A stretch of 5,803 nt of DNA from Thermoplasmata archaeon (GCA_021850835.1 JAJZKS010000009.1:1-5803); one strand, 5' to 3'. Numbered from the stretch's first letter, positions 1 through 5,287 are shown. Translations and numbers: made by a program. The notes: generated from the letters alone by a model not told the origin.

Positions 1-758
1 GCCTTCAGAGGTTTGGAAGCATACGGACAAACACACACAAGATTGGCAGGCTTATAGTCTTCGGGCAGTATGAAAAGGCAGCAAGGCTCTACCTCTATGA
101 TCCCGAATTCGATTCAGAAGATTACAGGATTAATTTTGCAGAGCACAATGACCCTGCAATAGCACTGAAAGAATTTCCAGAGAGGCTTAATTTTGAACGG
201 TCCCTCCTGGGATACATGGTTGAGCATGGGAGCCTGGAGGATGCTTTCACTGCACTTCCAAAAACGCTTTCCATGATGTTTGTGCATGCGTACCAGTCAT
301 ATATTTTCAACAGGATACTTTCTCTCAGAATTGAAAAATATGGAAGTCTTATCGAGCCCATGCCTGGTGACACAGCCCTCAAGGCCGACAGGCTTTTCAA
401 CGCTGACAAATCCCAAGAGATTCAGGTAAACCGGTTAAATTCCCAGAAGATAGCCAGTATGTGCAGGAATGATTCCATGAGGGTATCGATTCCACTATTT
501 GGTTATGATTCAATAATATCATCTGGAGAGCCAGGCGAACTGGAGTCGAAGATACTGGAAGAGGAGAAAGTGGTCCCCGATATGTTCAGGATCCAGGGCT
601 ACAGTGAACTTTCATCAAGGGGTGAAAGGAGAATCATTTCCTGCAAGCCCGTTGACTTTAATGTTGGTGAACATGGAATACTGAATTTCAGCCTGGGAAG
701 AGGCATTTATGCAACTTCCCTCATAAGGGAAATAACAAAAGGCTTTTCAGATCAATGA
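1..758 (+). CDS. truD: tRNA pseudouridine synthase D (TruD), C-terminal part; 5' end outside the window
   Basis: TruD makes pseudouridine at position 13 of tRNAs in the cytoplasm. The frame is open from base 3 to the TGA at 756-758, giving about 251 residues. Archaeal TruD is usually around 400 or more, so the N-terminal part with the catalytic aspartate lies upstream. Family signatures visible are QRFGSIRTNTHKIGR at the left edge (the QRFG...TH..G block that follows the active site), FVHAYQSYIFNRIL around bases 280-320, and the C-terminal DFNVG...GRGIYATSLIRE block at about 655-730, which matches the conserved ATxxxRE ending. An internal ATG at 216 should not be taken as the start, because conserved TruD sequence continues upstream of it. 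The gene converges with TBP, and its last codons form the left arm of an inverted repeat. Family assignment is confident; activity cannot be judged without the N-terminus. Confidence 0.93.
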   Translation, partial: LQRFGSIRTNTHKIGRLIVFGQYEKAARLYLYDPEFDSEDYRINFAEHNDPAIALKEFPERLNFERSLLGYMVEHGSLEDAFTALPKTLSMMFVHAYQSYIFNRILSLRIEKYGSLIEPMPGDTALKADRLFNADKSQEIQVNRLNSQKIASMCRNDSMRVSIPLFGYDSIISSGEPGELESKILEEEKVVPDMFRIQGYSELSSRGERRIISCKPVDFNVGEHGILNFSLGRGIYATSLIREITKGFSDQ

Positions 759-785
759 ACGCAGTACGGGTAAATGAAAAGCCTT
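739..785. repeat. 11-bp perfect inverted repeat between convergent truD and tbp
   Basis: AAGGCTTTTCA at 739-749 is the exact reverse complement of TGAAAAGCCTT at 775-785, with a 25-base spacer. The left arm covers the last codons of truD and the right arm lies beyond its stop. Transcribed from either strand it could form a hairpin. No T-run follows on the plus strand; on the minus strand TTTTG follows the second arm. Function is inferred only: 3'-end protection, pausing or transcript separation. Confidence 0.6.
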
Positions 786-809
786 AAACAGCAAAAATGG
801 AAAATAAAG
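786..809 (-). terminator. T-rich terminator after tbp
   Basis: Read on the minus strand, the bases just after the tbp stop contain several T tracts (TTTATTTT, then ATTTTTG, then GTTTAA). Archaeal RNA polymerase typically stops at such T-rich stretches without needing a hairpin. The stretch begins 5 bases past the stop codon and ends against the inverted repeat. Position is inferred from composition. Confidence 0.45.
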
Positions 810-814
810 TGGGA

Positions 815-1369
815 TTAGATAAGCCCAACTTTCTGGAGTTCTTTCTTGACTTTGATAACTGCCTGCTCAATTTCGCTCTCTTCCTTAGCGCCAGTGCAGA
901 CAACCTTTCCTGAACCAAACAGGAGCAAAACCACTTTTGGTTCCTCAACCCTGTAAACAAGGCCCGGGAACTGTTCTGGTTCATATTCTACATTTTCAAG
1001 CCCCAGTGACATGGCAATGTCCGTGAGGTTTAGGTCAGCTTCGAGGTCATATACCGCAACTATGTTCTGCACAACTATTTCGGGATTGTCATATACTTCT
1101 ATTCCGGCTTTTTTGAGCTTCTGGATGATAGTTTCAATGGTAAGCCTCACGTTTGCAAGGTTCTTGGCGCCTGTACAGTTCACTTTTCCGCTCCTGAAAA
1201 TCAGTACTGCAGTCTTGGGTTCGTGGAGCCTATAAATGAGACCGGGGAACTGTTCGGGTTCGTATTCGGAACCATCAAGAGCTAATGCTATTCTGCTGAG
1301 GTCCAGGTGTTCAGCAAGTGAAGTTGAAGCAACAATATTTTCAATGGCGATCTTTTCTCTCTCACTCAT
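815..1369 (-). CDS. tbp: TATA-box-binding protein (TBP)
   Basis: This general transcription factor binds the promoter TATA box, bends it and recruits TFB and RNA polymerase. The 184 residues match the usual archaeal length of about 180-190. Two direct repeats are obvious: EYEPEQFPGLIYR...SGKVNCTGAK at about 36-69 and EYEPEQFPGLVYR...SGKVVCTGAK at about 129-162, each giving half of the saddle. The four DNA-intercalating phenylalanines are seen as F41, F58, F134 and F151, and the paired minor-groove asparagines as N11 and N102. The C-terminus ends in a plain basic helix (KKELQKVGLI) without the acidic tail found in some archaeal TBPs. The ATG at 1369 gives the normal short N-terminus. Only one TBP is in this window; whether the genome has others cannot be seen. 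Confidence 0.97.
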   Translation of the reverse strand: MSEREKIAIENIVASTSLAEHLDLSRIALALDGSEYEPEQFPGLIYRLHEPKTAVLIFRSGKVNCTGAKNLANVRLTIETIIQKLKKAGIEVYDNPEIVVQNIVAVYDLEADLNLTDIAMSLGLENVEYEPEQFPGLVYRVEEPKVVLLLFGSGKVVCTGAKEESEIEQAVIKVKKELQKVGLI

Positions 1370-1386
1370 AAATAACCCTTTCTTTC

Positions 1387-1410
1387 TTTATATATAAAGT
1401 GTATTTAAAC
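1387..1410 (-). promoter_or_regulatory. Two overlapping-range TATA candidates upstream of tbp
   Basis: TTTATATATAAA at 1387-1398 is a perfect 12-bp palindrome centred about 24 bases before the tbp ATG, a spacing that would give a leaderless transcript. A second candidate, GTTTAAATAC on the minus strand at 1401-1410, would start RNA about 10 bases before the ATG. The bases just before the ATG (AAGGGTTATTT) hold only a poor Shine-Dalgarno match, which favours the leaderless reading. Which box is used is not decided by the sequence. Confidence 0.55.
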
Positions 1411-1616
1411 ATGCTTTTAAAGGATTTCATTTGCCAACTTACATATAAATTATAATTCTTTCTAAAATTGCGTGTAATTCAGGTAAAAATAGAGAGGGTG
1501 CTATTGGAAGGCAAATTTTCTCCAGCGTCCAATTGCCTATACTACCAAGTGTTGTTGGTGAAAGGATTCAGTGAAATTGAAAGATCAATGTAGCAAAGAT
1601 GGAGTAACTAACCATG
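1411..1616. other. Intergenic stretch between MIP18-family gene and tbp
   Basis: Apart from the tbp promoter at its left end and the doubtful small ORF, this stretch holds a weak inverted repeat (AGGCAA at 1509-1514 with TTGCCT at 1533-1538, 18-base loop) and, read on the minus strand, a short T tract (ATTTTTA) near 1484-1490 that could end the MIP18 transcript. No tRNA, recognisable C/D-box RNA or other RNA gene was found by eye. Confidence 0.4.
1468..1593 (+). CDS. Possible 41-codon small ORF in the tbp upstream region (doubtful)
   Basis: Between the MIP18 stop and the tbp promoter, the plus strand has a frame open from 1456 to a TAG at 1591-1593. Possible starts are TTG at 1468 (41 residues) or GTG at 1498 (31 residues); there is no ATG start. 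The predicted peptide is moderately hydrophobic and contains KIERVLLEGKFSPASN. A TATA-like stretch, CATATAAATTAT at 1442-1453, is placed where a promoter for the TTG start could be, about 21 bases upstream, but the region is AT-rich and also lies behind the divergent tbp promoter. No good ribosome binding site is present. I do not recognise the peptide. It is opposite in strand to both neighbours and could easily be chance. Confidence 0.18.
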   Translation: MRVIQVKIERVLLEGKFSPASNCLYYQVLLVKGFSEIERSM

Positions 1617-1916
1617 TTATCCCATATTCAGAGCTTCCTTGGCTTCGTCAGTCATCATGCTGGGGTTCCATGGTGGATCCCAGACAAGCTCCACATCGGC
1701 TGCTTCTACGTTTTCAAGGTTTTCCACAACTCGCTGCGCTTCTGAAAGTATCCATGGAGTGACCGGGCATGTGGGGGCAGTCATGGTCATTTTAATGTAA
1801 ACTCTGTCATTATTGATTTCGATATCATAAACCAGGCCAAGGTTTACGATATCCATCCCAATTTCTGGATCAGAAACCTGTTTCAGCTGTTCCAGAATTT
1901 CTTCCTTGGTAACCAT
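1617..1916 (-). CDS. MIP18/DUF59 (SufT/PaaD-like) iron-sulfur assembly factor
   Basis: The 99-residue protein is a single DUF59/MIP18 domain. Relatives (SufT in bacteria, the domain in eukaryotic CIA2/FAM96, PaaD) help place Fe-S clusters into target proteins in the cytoplasm; that role here is inferred from the family. Visible signatures are DPEIGMDIVNLGLVYDI at residues 16-32, TAPTCPVT at 46-53 with the conserved cysteine C50, and VELVWDPPW at 75-83 followed by NPSMMTDEAK. Length and N-terminus (MVTKEEILEQLKQVSDPE) are typical for a stand-alone member, so the ATG at 1916 is well supported. It lies on the same strand as tbp and the CoaD fusion, but with 59 bases to the preceding small ORF and 247 to tbp, so it may be its own unit. 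No partner suf genes are in the window. Confidence 0.9.
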   Translation of the reverse strand: MVTKEEILEQLKQVSDPEIGMDIVNLGLVYDIEINNDRVYIKMTMTAPTCPVTPWILSEAQRVVENLENVEAADVELVWDPPWNPSMMTDEAKEALNMG

Positions 1917-1941
1917 TCTAATCTGGTTATCAATTAATGCC

Positions 1942-1951
1942 TAATACTTAA
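1942..1951 (-). promoter_or_regulatory. Candidate TATA box for the MIP18-family gene
   Basis: On the minus strand TTAAGTATTA is centred about 30 bases before the ATG at 1916, so RNA would start roughly 4 bases upstream of it. No Shine-Dalgarno sequence precedes the ATG, consistent with a very short leader. The match is weak and based on spacing. Confidence 0.3.
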
Positions 1952-1974
1952 CGATTTTGTGCATCAATCTGGTC

Positions 1975-2103
1975 CTAAACATACTTTTCAAGCCAAACAG
2001 CGAGCAAAAGGTCACTTTCAGTGAATGGACCGAATTGGAGTAATTTGAGCGGATGTTCCCTTAACTTCTGTACAATTGGATATGCGGAATCAGAGTTTTT
2101 CAT
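1975..2103 (-). CDS. Small 42-codon ORF overlapping the end of the CoaD fusion gene
   Basis: This ATG-started frame begins inside the last codons of the upstream fusion gene, with a 14-base overlap in a different frame, and ends at TAG (1975-1977), 58 bases before the MIP18 start codon. The 42-residue product is rich in leucine. It contains IVQKLREHPLKLL and then QFGPF followed by ESDLLLAVWLEKYV, which reads like two short amphipathic helices joined by a Gly-Pro turn. Codon choice (AGG arginine, mixed third bases) resembles the neighbouring genes. There is no strong Shine-Dalgarno sequence, so translation would probably depend on coupling to the upstream gene. It occupies nearly all of the gap between its neighbours. 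I do not recognise a family. It could be a real conserved micro-protein or a chance open frame; the sequence alone cannot decide. Confidence 0.42.
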   Translation of the reverse strand: MKNSDSAYPIVQKLREHPLKLLQFGPFTESDLLLAVWLEKYV

Positions 2104-3073
2104 CCAGTCCGAAATAGCTTGCGCCGATTCTCGGAACAAATGCATTTCTTACAGATTCCTGGATAAGCTCCGATCTCTTGAGCTTCCCATCAGTGAATGC
2201 GCCAACGACCCCATTATGCCTTCCTATGGCTTCAATGCCATAAAGTGATTCAAACGCTGTGGATTCTTCATGCCCTTCCTTGATCATTGAAATTATGCCC
2301 TCAGGTATTTCAAAGCCACTGCTGGTGCCCAAGGTTATCCTGGAATACCTGTCAACAACCGCGCAGACATGGAGGTCAAGGCATTTCCCGGTTATGTTCT
2401 CCCTGAATACTCCTGATTCTATGCCTACCCCATAATCCCTGTCGCTTAGGGAGGCAATGGCCCTTTTTACCGCCATCCTGTATGTGTCGTCGCCAAATGG
2501 CTGGTTTGAATCCAGCTCATAATCCCTGTTTATCCCCAACTTGAAATTCTGCATTATAGAAGATAGGTAAGCCCTAAGAGATGATACTTTGAGGTCATTC
2601 CCAGTTGAGATGCCTACCAATACGGGTCTCCTTCTTTTTCCATAGGCATTGATTTCCCCTGATATAATCCGTGTTGAGCTTATGGGAAAGAGGTCTTCGG
2701 CCAGAATAACCGGGACAGTGATTATATCCAGTTCTCGTAGGCCATTTGCAGTTCGTTTCCTGTTAATTGCCTCTGCGCTCTTCCTGGTTTCCTTTGAGAC
2801 TACTATAGCTGCATATTCAGGGTTTGTCTCAGTGTTCCCTGACTTTGTTCCAAGGGGAAGTATTTCAAAATCATTTCCCAGTGTGGACATATAGCTCTCA
2901 AGTTTCTTCTTCCTGAGTGAGTAGCTGAACCCTTTGTAAGATTTGTTGTGTTTGAGGTACTCATCGGTAGTCAACCCTACAATGACCCTGTTTCCGGTGT
3001 TGAAGGCGTATTTTAGCATTAGTTTGTGGCCTTTGTGCAATCTTGAAAATGTGCCCCCAAGTACTGTAATCAT
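2090..3073 (-). CDS. coaD: Bifunctional phosphopantetheine adenylyltransferase / YjjX-type (DUF84) NTP phosphatase
   Basis: A fusion of two enzymes in 327 residues. Residues 1 to about 148 are the archaeal/eukaryotic-type CoaD, which joins AMP from ATP to 4'-phosphopantetheine to make dephospho-CoA. They show GGTFSRLHKGH at 7-16 with the HxGH nucleotidyl-transfer motif (H13, H16) and ISSTRI at 131-136. Residues from about 150 to 327 are the DUF84/YjjX domain, whose relatives hydrolyse ITP and XTP to keep damaged purines out of nucleic acids. They show VGISTGNDLKVSSLR (153-167), QPFGDDTYRMAVKRA (191-205), YGVGIESGV (214-222), GFEIPEGI (253-260) and the C-terminal GVVGAFTDGKLKRSE region. Both domains look intact. 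I recall the same fusion from Picrophilus and related Thermoplasmatales. The gene follows the aminotransferase by 58 bases and its 3' end overlaps a small ORF. Dual activity is inferred from motifs. Confidence 0.93.
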   Translation of the reverse strand: MITVLGGTFSRLHKGHKLMLKYAFNTGNRVIVGLTTDEYLKHNKSYKGFSYSLRKKKLESYMSTLGNDFEILPLGTKSGNTETNPEYAAIVVSKETRKSAEAINRKRTANGLRELDIITVPVILAEDLFPISSTRIISGEINAYGKRRRPVLVGISTGNDLKVSSLRAYLSSIMQNFKLGINRDYELDSNQPFGDDTYRMAVKRAIASLSDRDYGVGIESGVFRENITGKCLDLHVCAVVDRYSRITLGTSSGFEIPEGIISMIKEGHEESTAFESLYGIEAIGRHNGVVGAFTDGKLKRSELIQESVRNAFVPRIGASYFGLDEKL

Positions 3074-3095
3074 TGCAGAAATGGTATTGTCAAAA

Positions 3096-3104
3096 AAGAT
3101 AAAG
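3096..3104 (-). promoter_or_regulatory. Candidate TATA box for the CoaD fusion gene
   Basis: On the minus strand CTTTATCTT is centred about 27 bases before the ATG at 3073, which would place the RNA start at or next to the start codon. No Shine-Dalgarno sequence lies just before that ATG. The same bases are part of a T-rich stretch after the aminotransferase, so they could equally belong to a terminator. Confidence 0.33.
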
Positions 3105-3119
3105 AATTAATGATGGTTC

Positions 3120-3131
3120 TAAATAAAAAAA
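3120..3131 (-). terminator. T-rich terminator after the aminotransferase
   Basis: Immediately past the aminotransferase stop the minus strand reads seven T, then ATTT. This is a typical archaeal oligo-T stop signal. A second T-run (TTTTTT) follows at 3092-3097. Together they argue that the aminotransferase and the CoaD fusion may be separate transcripts despite their closeness. Confidence 0.5.
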
Positions 3132-4346
3132 TCAGCTGGACTGAAGCGGTCCAACCTTCTTGTGGATCAGGTTTCCAAGCTTCTCTATTCCGCGGTAGAT
3201 CTGGTCTTCCTCGGAGAAAGTGAAGTTTAGCCTCATGCTGCTGCCCTGTATCCTTGATGGTGAAAATGCATTTCCACTGACGTATGCGACGCCTTCCTGA
3301 ACAGCATCCTTCAACATGTCCGTGGTGTTAATCTTGCTGTCAACGGTGGCCCACAGGAACATGCCACCGTCCGGCCTGGACCATGTTGCAGTATCAGGGA
3401 AATGTTCATCCAGAGCCTTGAGCATTGCATCCCTCTTCTTCCTGTAGAGTTCAATAGACTTTGGGATCTGCTGTTTGATTATGCCTCTCTTGAGGTACTG
3501 CCAGGCTACATACTGTGAGAATGTGCTGGAAGAAAGGTCAAGAGCCTGTTTAAGGAGGTTGAACTTGTTGATGAAATCCTCTGGCCCTATTGTGTAGCCC
3601 ATTCTCAGGCCAGGGCACATTACCTTGGAGAATGTTCCAAGATATATCACGCTTGCATCTTTGTCCAGTGCACTGAGCATAGGTAACCTGGACCCAGAAT
3701 ATCTTAGTTCTCCGTATGGGTTATCCTCCACCAGCGGGATCTCATACTGGGCTGAAATTTCAATGAGATGCTTTCTCCTTTCCAGGCTCATTGTGATTCC
3801 TGTAGGATTCTGGAATGTCGGGATAGTGTAGATGAATTTTGGCTTACGCCCTTCTGCGGTCAACTTCTTTATTTCTGCCTCAGCAAGGTCGGTTTTCATT
3901 CCATCGTTGTCTATGGGTATAGAATGCATCTCTGTCTTGTTTGCATCAAATGCAGAAATTGCTCCGACATAGGTTGGTTCTTCTGTTATGACTGTGTCGC
4001 CAGGGTTGACAAGAACTTTCGCAAGCTCATAAAGGCCCTGCTGTGAGCCTGAGGTAACAATGATGTTCTGTTCTGATGTCTTTATTTTTTCTGTATCATA
4101 AACCAGGGTCTTGATCTCTGTCCTGAGTTCGTTCAGGCCACCCGTGTTTCCATACTGGAGAGCGAGCGCCCCATACTGGGCCAACACATCATCCATGATT
4201 TGCTTGATGTCATTCATGGGAAATGTCAATGGGTTTGGCATTCCTCCGCCAAAGGAGATGAAGTCCTTTGCTGAAGCATATTTCAATAACTCCCTTATCT
4301 CTGATGGTCTTACATTTTTTAGCGAATCAGAAAATCTAAACTGCAT
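3132..4346 (-). CDS. PLP-dependent class I/II aminotransferase (COG1167, LysN / aromatic aminotransferase type)
   Basis: The protein has 404 residues, the normal length for a fold-type I aminotransferase, and acts in the cytoplasm with pyridoxal phosphate. Visible residues are the Schiff-base lysine K241 in TFSKVMCPGLRMGY, the phosphate-binding R248 in the same block, N180 in FQNPTG, D208 and Y211 in VEDNPYGELRY, and the substrate-carboxylate arginine R372 in MRLNF. The N-terminus (PSEIRELLKYASAKDFISFGGGMPNP) matches archaeal members related to Thermus LysN and to thermococcal aromatic/kynurenine aminotransferases. It lacks the winged-helix domain of the MocR regulators that share this family, so it should be purely enzymatic. 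The amino donor (2-aminoadipate, aromatic or branched-chain) cannot be read from the sequence, and no lysine or aromatic pathway genes are adjacent. The ATG at 4346 has no Shine-Dalgarno sequence but a well-placed TATA box. Confidence 0.92.
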   Translation of the reverse strand: MQFRFSDSLKNVRPSEIRELLKYASAKDFISFGGGMPNPLTFPMNDIKQIMDDVLAQYGALALQYGNTGGLNELRTEIKTLVYDTEKIKTSEQNIIVTSGSQQGLYELAKVLVNPGDTVITEEPTYVGAISAFDANKTEMHSIPIDNDGMKTDLAEAEIKKLTAEGRKPKFIYTIPTFQNPTGITMSLERRKHLIEISAQYEIPLVEDNPYGELRYSGSRLPMLSALDKDASVIYLGTFSKVMCPGLRMGYTIGPEDFINKFNLLKQALDLSSSTFSQYVAWQYLKRGIIKQQIPKSIELYRKKRDAMLKALDEHFPDTATWSRPDGGMFLWATVDSKINTTDMLKDAVQEGVAYVSGNAFSPSRIQGSSMRLNFTFSEEDQIYRGIEKLGNLIHKKVGPLQSS

Positions 4347-4372
4347 ACGGACCGTATTGGCATCTTAAAAAA

Positions 4373-4382
4373 GGTTATAAAC
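4373..4382 (-). promoter_or_regulatory. TATA box for the aminotransferase gene
   Basis: On the minus strand GTTTATAACC is centred about 32 bases before the ATG at 4346, giving a predicted leader of roughly 6 bases. There is no ribosome binding site in so short a leader. It is one half of the divergent promoter region shared with the DUF981 gene. Confidence 0.5.
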
Positions 4383-4470
4383 ATGATCAGCCACATATTA
4401 ACACGGGATATCTGAAAAATCGGCTTTTTTCTGCTTTAATAAAACTTACTCTTCACATATCACAACTGAG

Positions 4471-4480
4471 TTTTATATTA
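4471..4480 (+). promoter_or_regulatory. TATA box for the DUF981 membrane protein gene
   Basis: TTTTATATTA is centred about 37 bases before the TTG start at 4512. The expected RNA start, near 4500, lies right before the Shine-Dalgarno sequence, so the leader would be about a dozen bases and still carry it. Confidence 0.5.
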
Positions 4481-4500
4481 AGACCCATCATCAAATGTGC

Positions 4501-4506
4501 AGGTGA
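4501..4506 (+). promoter_or_regulatory. Ribosome binding site that fixes a TTG start
   Basis: AGGTGA is an exact six-base match to the archaeal Shine-Dalgarno consensus (GGAGGTGATC) and lies five bases before TTG at 4512. It is the only strong ribosome binding site seen in the window and supports the non-ATG start. The ATG at 4495 meets a stop after three codons, so it is not the start. Confidence 0.7.
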
Positions 4507-4511
4507 GATAA

Positions 4512-5135
4512 TTGCCTTTCATAGATGATTTAGCCTTAGAGCTAATAACTCTCGTAATGACAAGTGGTGTCGTAGTATATTTGACAGGTATCACTTATCT
4601 AGAATATAGGAAAAATGGGCCAAAAAATGTTGAGGAGACCCTGCGCCTTGGTATGTTTCCATTGGGTTTCCTCGGTGCAGTCATTGTAACACTTGGCCTC
4701 TGGCAGGAAATGACCTGGCCTTTCCCGGCAGGGTCTGCCCTTTATAACATTGCATTTGGGGATGCATACCTCATATTTGGAGTCATACTCCTGGCAGTTG
4801 CATTGACCATTGCTTTCAGGCAGAAACTGCAGATAGTTGGATTCTTCGCCCTTATGGGAGGAATAATGGCCATCTATTACGGCACCATTATTTACACCCA
4901 GAATCTCACGAAGAGCCCACTCGGCAGCCTGGCGATGTACACCGCATTCGGTATAGCAGGACTGTTCACATTCCCGGCAACTTACGCCTATGACTCAATG
5001 GCTGAGGGCAAGAAACCCGGCAATATGTTTGGCCTGACGCTTTTGATCTTCTGGCTGTTCTTCATATTCGCGGCTGTGTTTGCAGCAATAATTGGAGTGC
5101 CAGCAGTCCTTGAACACATCCAGAGCACACCGTAA
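4512..5135 (+). CDS. DUF981-family six-helix membrane protein, function unknown
   Basis: The 207-residue protein is very hydrophobic, with about six predicted membrane segments near residues 8-30, 46-64, 80-102, 106-128, 138-160 and 173-196, joined by short loops. The charged loops include YRKNGPKN at 32-39 and EGKKPGN at 165-171. It resembles the archaeal DUF981 family: the FGDAYLIFGVILL block at 82-94 and the glycine-rich fourth and fifth helices fit my memory of it. No function is established for that family as far as I know, and no catalytic motif or ligand site stands out. There is no cleaved signal peptide; the first helix probably acts as the anchor. The gene starts at TTG behind a strong Shine-Dalgarno sequence, is transcribed away from the aminotransferase, and is followed by a T-rich terminator, so it looks monocistronic. 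Confidence 0.75.
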   Translation: MPFIDDLALELITLVMTSGVVVYLTGITYLEYRKNGPKNVEETLRLGMFPLGFLGAVIVTLGLWQEMTWPFPAGSALYNIAFGDAYLIFGVILLAVALTIAFRQKLQIVGFFALMGGIMAIYYGTIIYTQNLTKSPLGSLAMYTAFGIAGLFTFPATYAYDSMAEGKKPGNMFGLTLLIFWLFFIFAAVFAAIIGVPAVLEHIQSTP

Positions 5136-5143
5136 AAGTATAA

Positions 5144-5199
5144 TTTCCCCATATTTTCCATTTTTACTTTATTTTCATATATCACTTTTTTCATTTCCT
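5144..5199 (+). terminator. Pyrimidine-rich terminator after the DUF981 gene
   Basis: Starting nine bases after the stop codon there is a long run of T tracts (TTTTCC, ATTTTTAC, TTTATTTTC, ACTTTTTTC). This fits archaeal T-rich termination. Part of it (CATATATC at 5176-5183) also looks like a TATA box for the small ORF downstream. Confidence 0.55.
5176..5183 (+). promoter_or_regulatory. Candidate TATA box for the 28-codon ORF
   Basis: CATATATC is centred about 22 bases before the ATG at 5201, slightly close for a leaderless start. It sits inside the T-rich terminator stretch, so it may be coincidental. Confidence 0.25.
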
Positions 5200-5200
5200 G

Positions 5201-5287
5201 ATGCAGTTATTATACGAAATTAGGAAAAACCTGCACAAATTAAGGAAAAAGTGGATATCAGGCAATAAACTGAAGCAAAAAATATAA
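5201..5287 (+). CDS. Possible 28-codon ORF for a strongly basic peptide
   Basis: An ATG frame runs to TAA at 5285-5287, ending 31 bases before the GTPase start. The peptide has nine lysine/arginine residues, one histidine and only one acidic residue (E6). The order YEIRKNLHKLRKKWI looks like a basic amphipathic helix with a roughly seven-residue repeat. A TATA-like box is placed about 22 bases upstream of the ATG, allowing a leaderless transcript. Against it: it is very short, has no ribosome binding site, lies in AT-rich DNA, and its repeat may reflect DNA direct repeats acting as a regulatory site instead. I recognise no family; a nucleic-acid-binding or membrane-active peptide would be a guess. 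Confidence 0.25.
   Translation: MQLLYEIRKNLHKLRKKWISGNKLKQKI
5217..5250 (+). repeat. Two near-identical direct repeats upstream of the GTPase gene
   Basis: AAATTAGGAAAAA at 5217-5229 and AAATTAAGGAAAAA at 5237-5250 differ by one inserted A and start 20 bases apart, about two DNA helical turns. They lie 70-100 bases before the GTPase start and could be a paired protein-binding site, or simply the coding repeat of the small ORF that spans them. Confidence 0.4.

Noticed and set aside
216..758. Treating the ATG at 216 as the start of a 180-residue gene
   Set aside because: The frame stays open to the left edge and encodes conserved TruD sequence (QRFGSIRTNTHKIGR) before that ATG, so the gene is truncated by the window, not short.
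1011..1235. Plus-strand open frame of 74 codons inside tbp
   Set aside because: It is the antisense shadow of the clearly coding TBP repeat region. Similar antisense or off-frame runs at 122-409, 784-984, 1571-1762, 2021-2248, 2649-2894, 3625-3831, 3768-4046, 4111-4368, 4988-5194 and 5396-5659 were dropped for the same reason.
1509..1538. Possible small RNA stem AGGCAA/TTGCCT
   Set aside because: A six-base stem with an 18-base loop is too weak, and no box C/D, tRNA or other RNA motif was found around it.
1601..1616. 15-codon minus-strand ORF starting right after the MIP18 stop (ATG at 1615)
   Set aside because: Too short, no recognisable peptide, no supporting signal; typical of chance in this composition.
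4414..4431. Possible hairpin GAAAAA...TTTTTC with a 6-base loop in the divergent promoter region
   Set aside because: Six mostly A-T pairs are expected by chance in AT-rich DNA, and no gene ends here that would need a terminator.
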